From the NCBI GenBank assembly GCA_024291935.2, contig JAGTYA010000024.1, forward strand, positions 1,116,001-1,180,000: a DNA stretch of 64,000 bases. The letters are read 5' to 3'. The DNA comes from Okapia johnstoni. Its lineage: Eukaryota; Chordata; Mammalia; Artiodactyla; Giraffidae. Positions 60,001 to 64,000 of this stretch are shown in pieces. Within the stretch, counting starts at the first letter, position 1. Each line of letters starts with the position of its first letter. The notes under the pieces were generated by a model, which saw only the letters and a program-made list of their open reading frames with translations, made no database searches and was not told the origin of the DNA. Made by a program: the position numbers and the translations under genes.

Positions 60001-62050
60001 GAATGAGCGACTGAACTACCACAAGGTGTCGGGAGGGTGTGGGAATCGGGTGTTGGAGGACGTGGCGTCCCTTGTGACTGACTGGGCTTCACTCTGACAT
60101 CTTCTCCACAGAGGGATCTCCTTGCTGCGTTTGACAGTGGAGACCAGAAGGTGTTCTTCAGGCTGTGGGAGGAGCACATCCCCAGGCCCGTCCGAGACGG
60201 GGACTCTCTGGCCCAGAAGCTGGAGTTCTACCTTCACATCCACTTTGCCATCTATCTTCTGAAGCACACTGCAGGCAGACCTGTAGGTTCACCTTGTGCT
60301 GGGGGGTTGGTCCACAGGGTGTGTTAAAGGAGAATGTTAGCCGTTACCTTTTGCAAATGAGGATTAAGTTAGTTTTTCGGCCCTTTTATCATATTGCTTC
60401 TCAGGAGTAGGCCTCATATATCCTGATGAGTGCTTTTTCTGTCTCACTGCCAGCAGTTTATTTTCTAATTTGTATGGAAAGTTAATCATTTCTGTAATGA
60501 AAGCTATATCATCGTTTTCTTGACTATCTCAAGATGGGTATGTCTAAGAGAATGCATCTTTAGACCACATTTTCAATCAGAAGATGCATTTAAGCTTAAA
60601 CAGTGGGAAAATGGTGTGCCTGTTTGTGAAAGTTTGATTGATGGGTTGAATTGAGCTTCTGCAGTCTTTTCCTGGAGGTGTGAAGGAGAGAGGCGAGCAG
60701 ACACAGGCTGCTCTGCGGGTGAACCTTGGGGTGCAGAGGGAATGACAGAGGGGGGCTGGCCAGGCTGACATCGGACCATCCAGCTTTGTTTTGTGACTTC
60801 TTCATGTACTGGCTACTGCCCCGAGGACCTGTGTTAACTTACTAACATGTCAGTGGCCACAGGAGGGGTCAGAGTGGAGGGAGCAGCTATATATATAGCA
60901 CATTGTAGTAGGTGTTCTTGGAAGGCTGTTCCTAAAGATGGTTCTCAGGTGGGTGCCATCGTGGGAGATTTTCATTTCCCTTGTATCTGTTTTTACTAAT
61001 TTTTTCTGTTTTGTTATAAGATAAAAAAAAAAATCAATAAATTTTTTAAGTCCAGTGGGCTTCATGGTATAGGTGAAGGGAGATACATTGATGAGAAGAA
61101 CTGGCCTGTGTATGAGGCTGTGAGGGACCTAACAGGTGAGGCCAGGGAAGACCTTCTCGTTGAGACCCAGGGGGAGGTGGAAACCCGGCAGGGGGGACCC
61201 GACTTGCCTGGGGTTACACGTGGAAGTAGTGAAGCTGACAAGGTCACTTCCTGGTTAGCTTAATAAAAGAAGGGAATAATGATATGGAAACTGCTGTTTC
61301 AAAAAACTGTTCACCCTTAAGTGCTTGCTTTGGCAGCACATGTACTCTCAAAAAAAAAAAAATTGGAATGACACAGTGAAGATAAGCATGGCCCCTGTGC
61401 AAGGATGACATGCAAATTTGTGAAGAGTTCCATATTTTTGAAAAAAAAAAGCAAAACTATTCACCCTTAAAAACTTCTCCTAAGGAAATCACAGGAATGC
61501 AGACAAATATTTTTTCTGCTATTTGTACTATGAAAACCATGTACATATCTAACAATGGGGGATTGATTACATAAATTATGATAAACCCACAAGATGAGGT
61601 TTTGTCATGCCATTAAGAAAGATGTTGATGAATTTAAGGATATCAGAAAATGGTAATGATAAAGTGAAAAGGCAGCGCTGGACTATGTATATTATACATC
61701 TAGTTCTCTGATATTCCTGGCAGTTTCATGAAGCGGTGAAATAGGGGGTGATGTTTGGATGACTGGAGACAGCTTGCAGGCTGGACCAGGCAAGGAGGAT
61801 GCCAGTGACATGGCTGGAACCGAGGGAGCCTTGGAGGGAGGACAGGTGAACCAGCGTCAAGCAGGAGATCTCACACATCCTCTCTTCCTTGCAGGACAAA
61901 GAAGACCTGGATGAAAGGATTTCTTATTTCAAAGCCTACCTGGAGACCAAAGGGGCAGCCCTGAGCCAGACCACGGAGCTCCTCCCTTTCTACGCTCTGC
62001 CTTTTGTTCCCAGCCCCATGGTGCATCCCTCATTTAAAGAACTCTTCCAG
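51011..62050 (+). CDS. ARMC9: ARMC9 (LisH and armadillo-repeat ciliary protein), first four coding exons
   Basis: ARMC9 acts at the basal body and ciliary base, takes part in cilium stability and Hedgehog signalling with TOGARAM1, and is a known Joubert syndrome gene. The four coding exons join in frame to give residues 1-168. They start [20 protein letters not shown]; a LisH-type helix-turn-helix spans about residues 7-40 ([20 protein letters not shown]). Then come [20 protein letters not shown] and [16 protein letters not shown], and [20 protein letters not shown] near the end. The start codon 51048 has an in-frame TAA 18 nt upstream and a good context (A at -3, G at +4). The armadillo repeats lie beyond the window. 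Confidence 0.96.
51507..51625 (-). mobile_element. L1 3'UTR-like fragment, antisense
   Basis: TTTTTAATTGACTGATAATT, GCTTTACAATATTGGTTTGA and GGTGTCCCCTCCCTCTTGAA are shared with the piece at 57488. Confidence 0.6.
51838..52060 (+). mobile_element. Bov-tA SINE
   Basis: CCTGCTTCCCAGGTGACTCT head, GATCCCTGGGTCGGGAAGAT, body, and a GCGACTAAACAACAA end. Confidence 0.9.
52398..52490 (-). mobile_element. (GT)n followed by a Bov-tA fragment, antisense
   Basis: A short GTGTGTG run leads into CACTCAGTCCTGTCTGACTC and ATGGACTGTAGCCTGCCAGG, the tail part of Bov-tA in reverse. Confidence 0.75.
52799..55194 (+). mobile_element. BovB LINE, both ends kept, endonuclease region deleted
   Basis: TGAACGTTTTCT (52787-52798) and TGAACATTTTCT (55195-55206) are a 12-bp target-site duplication with one difference. 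The 5' end is present (CAAGATGGCG, GGAGAATGTTGGATCCCACC), and the 3' end has the GACTGAACTGAACTGAA tail. After TTTATACAGTCAGC near 53040 the sequence goes straight to the segment before the reverse transcriptase, so the endonuclease part is missing. The reverse-transcriptase frames are broken (53483-53866, 53962-54207, 54147-54872). The catalytic YADD is lost: the text reads [10 protein letters not shown]. It is inserted in the sense direction of ARMC9. Confidence 0.94.
55408..55533 (+). CDS. ARMC9: ARMC9 exon 3
   Basis: 126 nt, 42 codons in phase 0: [42 protein letters not shown]. The donor is CAG|GTAACG. It completes the LisH-type motif begun in the previous exon. Confidence 0.95.
56086..56197 (+). 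mobile_element. CHR-type SINE with imperfect target-site duplication
   Basis: AGGCCTTCCCTGGTGGTCCA, GACTCTGTGCTCCTGATACA and GGGTTCGACCCTTGGTCAGG. GTCCTCATTTCA (56074-56085) and GTTCCCATTTCA (56198-56209) match at 10 of 12. Confidence 0.85.
56415..56613 (-). mobile_element. Bov-A2 SINE, antisense, truncated, with target-site duplication
   Basis: It starts with GCTGCTGCTAAGTCGTTTCA and contains both monomers in reverse (second CAATGCGTGAAAGTGAAGTC onward), ending GGACTGCAGCCTACCA. GGAGTGAGGCT is repeated exactly at 56404-56414 and 56614-56624. Confidence 0.92.
57345..57450 (-). mobile_element. BovB 3'-terminal scrap, antisense
   Basis: TCACTAAGCTGTGTCTGACT, CACACCAAGCTCCTCTGTCC and AATTCATGTCCATTGAGTTG. 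Confidence 0.75.
57488..57680 (-). mobile_element. L1 3'UTR-like fragment, antisense
   Basis: A poly-T start, then GGAGGATAATTACTTTACAA, ATGTGTGTCCCCTCCATCCT and GAACACCAGCTTTGGGTGCC. Confidence 0.65.
58566..58780 (-). mobile_element. Bov-tA SINE, antisense
   Basis: GTGCTCAGTCATGTCCCGCT, GGCAAAAATACTGGAGTGGG, GACCCAGGGATCGAACTGGC and TTGGCAAGCAGATTCTTTTA. Confidence 0.9.
59385..59698 (-). mobile_element. Bov-tA-type SINE with doubled head, antisense
   Basis: Reverse body (GCTCAGTCGTGTCCGAGCC, GGAATTCTCCAGGCCAGAAT), a first head ending CACCGGGGAAGCCCA at 59580, then a second complete head (GGAATACTGGAGTGGGTAGC to CTCGGGAAGCCC at 59698). The joint matches that in the copy at 15018-15341. Confidence 0.88.
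59882..60020 (+). mobile_element. BovB LINE 3' end
   Basis: GATGGTTGGATGGCATCACC, CTGAGTTTGAGCAAGCTCCG and GACACGAATGAGCGACTGAA: the last 140 bp of BovB, ending 90 bp before ARMC9 exon 4. Confidence 0.88.
60112..60282 (+). CDS. ARMC9: ARMC9 exon 4
   Basis: 171 nt, 57 codons: [57 protein letters not shown]. The donor is CCT|GTAGGT. Reading CACAG as the acceptor keeps the frame. Using the AG two bases later would break it. Confidence 0.96.
60283..61894. other. ARMC9: ARMC9 intron 4
   Basis: 1.6 kb. It has a U6 snRNA retrocopy (61321-61439) and an old L1-like stretch (about 61480-61680, ACAATGGGGGATTGATTACA). Elsewhere nothing is named. The acceptor is TTCCTTGCAG at 61894. Confidence 0.8.
61321..61439 (+). 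pseudogene. U6 snRNA retropseudogene with target-site duplication
   Basis: The sequence follows U6 from GTGCTTGCTTTGGCAGCACA to GAAGAGTTCCATATTTTT. Differences include T for C at several CpG-type sites and an A-rich insertion (CTCAAAAAAAAAAAAA in place of CTAAAA) after GTACT. An A10 tail follows at 61441-61450. The flanks 61303-61320 and 61453-61470 are the same 18-mer (AAAACTGTTCACCCTTAA) with one difference, which marks L1-type insertion. It is most likely not transcribed, since its own upstream promoter elements are absent. Confidence 0.93.
61895..62050 (+). CDS. ARMC9: ARMC9 exon 5
   Basis: 156 nt, 52 codons: [52 protein letters not shown]. The donor is CAG|GTGAGC. The phase-0 ends agree with the neighbouring exons. 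The ORF continuing past 62050 is intron read-through. Confidence 0.96.
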
Positions 62051-64000
62051 GTGAGCGACTGTCTCCAGGTCTTGGATCCTGGGCAGTATGGCAATTTCAC
62101 CTTTTATACGCTGGTGGTTTCTGAAGGATGCTGTAAAACAACACTAAAATTTGCATATGTTGCATATTAAAAGAATGTACAGGTAATTTGCTTTAACAAA
62201 CTTTTCTTCTGCTATAAAATGTTGTTGTTGTTGTTGTTGCACCAAGACTTGTTTACTCAAACTGACAAAATACTGTAAAACATACTAACCTCTGAAGTCA
62301 TTCTGTGTAAACTTTTGCAGTATTGAAACAATAACCTATTCAGTTATAATGAAAACTAGTAGCCAGAGAAAAATCTAGGCTACTTTACACAATCACTGGC
62401 CATGTATATTTTGATTTGTGTTAAAATTCTCACTTACTCGGTATATATTTGACTGTCTGATTTTGTACTACATTATTTCCATCAGACTATTTGTCTATAG
62501 CTCTTTTAATTGTTATATTTCATTTTACTTAACATTTTAGCATAGTATTTATAAATAAAATGTACCTATTAAGGTAATTTTTGTTGACTTACTAAAATTA
62601 ATACATCCCACTGAGAGGTTTATTGAAATGTATTTAGAAACAAATATTTTGATGACTAGATAGTTTTTCCAAAGTTCTCACACTGTTTTCAAAAATTTGT
62701 GTGGCACTTGCTCCCCAGACACTGAACAATGGATGCAATTCTTCTAAACTCAGTACATTTCAGTTTCTACTATTTTTCTCTGTTTATTGAACTCAGTAAA
62801 ACCAATTTCGTTACTCCTGAATACCAGCTGCTAAATTGAAGGTCAAGTGGTTGACTTATTCTATCAAAGCCAGATTGTTGTATAGTAGCACAGTTTAATT
62901 CTGTGCTTGTTTTTCTGGTCAGTCCCAATTTAGTTTTACTGTCTTCTCCTAAAAGCTTGAAAATATAAAACAGTTACAAAGGTGATGAACCTTGCAATGG
63001 AAGGTTAGATTTTCTCACAGTCAAGGTTTTGTTTATGAGAGTTATGACATGGCAGTGTGGCTGCTGCTTAGGTCAAGGCAAGGTGGAGCTGGGAGAGTCA
63101 GGGAAAGGTTCCCACTGAGTCCTCGGCAGGTCTGATGTTCCAAGACTGAGTTCAAGTTCTTCTTCAGAGTTCAGGAGGTTAGAGATCATCCGTATTCACA
63201 GAGTCATTTTATTCCCCTCTTTTTTTCCTTTTAGGGCTCTCTAAATATATTCTTTCAGTAGTCATCACAGATACTTCAGTATACATAATAAAATCTAAAG
63301 TTAGTATCTGTACTCTCTTCCTGACAATTACAAGGACCTCATTTAACTTACGGGCTGTAGTTGTCAAATATTTTAGTATATACTTTAGCCCCACAAAATC
63401 TGAACTCATTTAAATTTTATGCAGTCAGTATGGGTATCGATTTACCCTTAGATTCACCAGTATTTTTGTTTACTACTCCACCTTGCGTTAGAAGCCCTTC
63501 CATCTGGGATTGTTTTCGCCCCTGCTTGAAAGATGTTCCTTTAGAATCTCCTTTCATTGGAGATCCCTTCTTTCAGTTCTTGTTGTCTGAAAGCATCTGT
63601 ACTGCTTTCTCAGGCAGGGTTAAAATACTAGATTTACAGCTCATTTTTCTTTTTTTCCGTGTGGCATGCGGGATCTTAATTCCTCGACCAGTGACCGAAC
63701 CCATGCCCCTTGCAGTGGAGCTCGGGGTCTTAACCACTGGACCACAGGGAGGTCCTGAGAGTTATTTTCTTTCAGGACACTGAAGGTTTTTTATTTTGTC
63801 TCCTGGCTCCCACTGTTGCAGTTTTGAAGTTGGCCATCAGTCTGATTGCTTTTCTTTTGCAGGTCACCTGTCATTTTTCTCTGATTGTATCATTTCAGTC
63901 TAGTGTGTCTAGTGTATCTTAGGGCTACCCAAATATTTTATTTTGCTTTTTCTTTTTTAAGATGTCTTGGTTTATGTTGGCCAACCTAGCAATCCTTTCC
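62051..64000. other. ARMC9: ARMC9 intron 5 (runs off the window)
   Basis: AT-rich non-coding sequence with a short (TTG)n run at 62221-62239 and an antisense CHR SINE (63650-63757). No exon is seen to the right edge. Confidence 0.8.
63650..63757 (-). mobile_element. CHR-type SINE, antisense
   Basis: CCGTGTGGCATGCGGGATCT, CGACCAGTGACCGAACCCAT, GGTCTTAACCACTGGACCAC and GGGAGGTCC. Confidence 0.85.

Larger units (their letters stand above)
55534..60111. other. ARMC9: ARMC9 intron 3
   Basis: 4.6 kb. It contains a CHR SINE (56086-56197), a Bov-A2 (56415-56613), BovB 3' scraps (57345-57450, 59882-60020), an L1 piece (57488-57680) and Bov-tA SINEs (58566-58780, 59385-59698). The intervals 56.6-57.3 and 58.8-59.4 kb show nothing named. 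The acceptor is TCTTCTCCACAG at 60111. Confidence 0.85.

Noticed and set aside
61321..61439. A functional U6 gene
   Set aside because: Point changes, an A-rich insertion, a poly-A tail and target-site duplications mark it as a retrocopy.
62051..62170. Continuation of the ARMC9 exon 5 ORF beyond 62050
   Set aside because: A consensus GTGAGC donor follows FKELFQ, and the later residues do not resemble the family.

Overview
This is vertebrate nuclear DNA from a ruminant, most likely a bovid of the cattle type. The organism call rests on many BovB (RTE-type) LINE copies and on Bov-tA, Bov-A2 and CHR-type SINEs, a combination typical of ruminants. The window holds parts of two protein-coding genes, both on the + strand and arranged head to tail. 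I could not name a species from the sequence alone.

Positions 1-28,270 are the 3' part of PSMD1 (26S proteasome base subunit Rpn2/S1). Eight coding exons lie at 676-790, 4681-4797, 12894-12996, 18763-18932, 20600-20691, 22591-22677, 23239-23385 and 27962-28108. They cover roughly the last third of the protein, down to the acidic C-terminal tail that docks ADRM1/Rpn13. All reading phases agree except at the end of the fifth exon, which is one nucleotide short of the expected in-frame length.

Positions 28,270-49,180 are intergenic. This stretch contains a candidate orphan terminal exon near 29.95 kb and a near-complete BovB LINE (30.37-33.67 kb) whose 5' part is inverted. It also has further BovB fragments, an MLT1-like LTR, a GC-rich block at 41.9-45.3 kb with a CpG-island core and G-runs, and an LTR-like element flanked by a 40-bp inverted repeat (46.9-47.6 kb).

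Positions 49,181-64,000 are the 5' part of ARMC9 (ciliary-base LisH/armadillo protein linked to Joubert syndrome). There is a CpG-rich promoter with a 5'UTR exon ending at 49,255, then coding exons at 51,048-51,098, 55,408-55,533, 60,112-60,282 and 61,895-62,050. These give the first 168 residues, and the gene runs off the right edge. Its introns carry an internally deleted BovB with target-site duplications, SINEs and a retroposed U6 snRNA copy.

The two genes are neighbours by synteny and have no evident shared function. I found no new biological system. The most useful observations are structural: a perfect 36-bp palindrome, the PSMD1 one-base discrepancy, a BovB 5' inversion, an inverted repeat around an LTR-like element, an orphan CpG island, a BovB fragment abutting the ARMC9 first exon, and two unexplained exon- or pseudogene-like segments.
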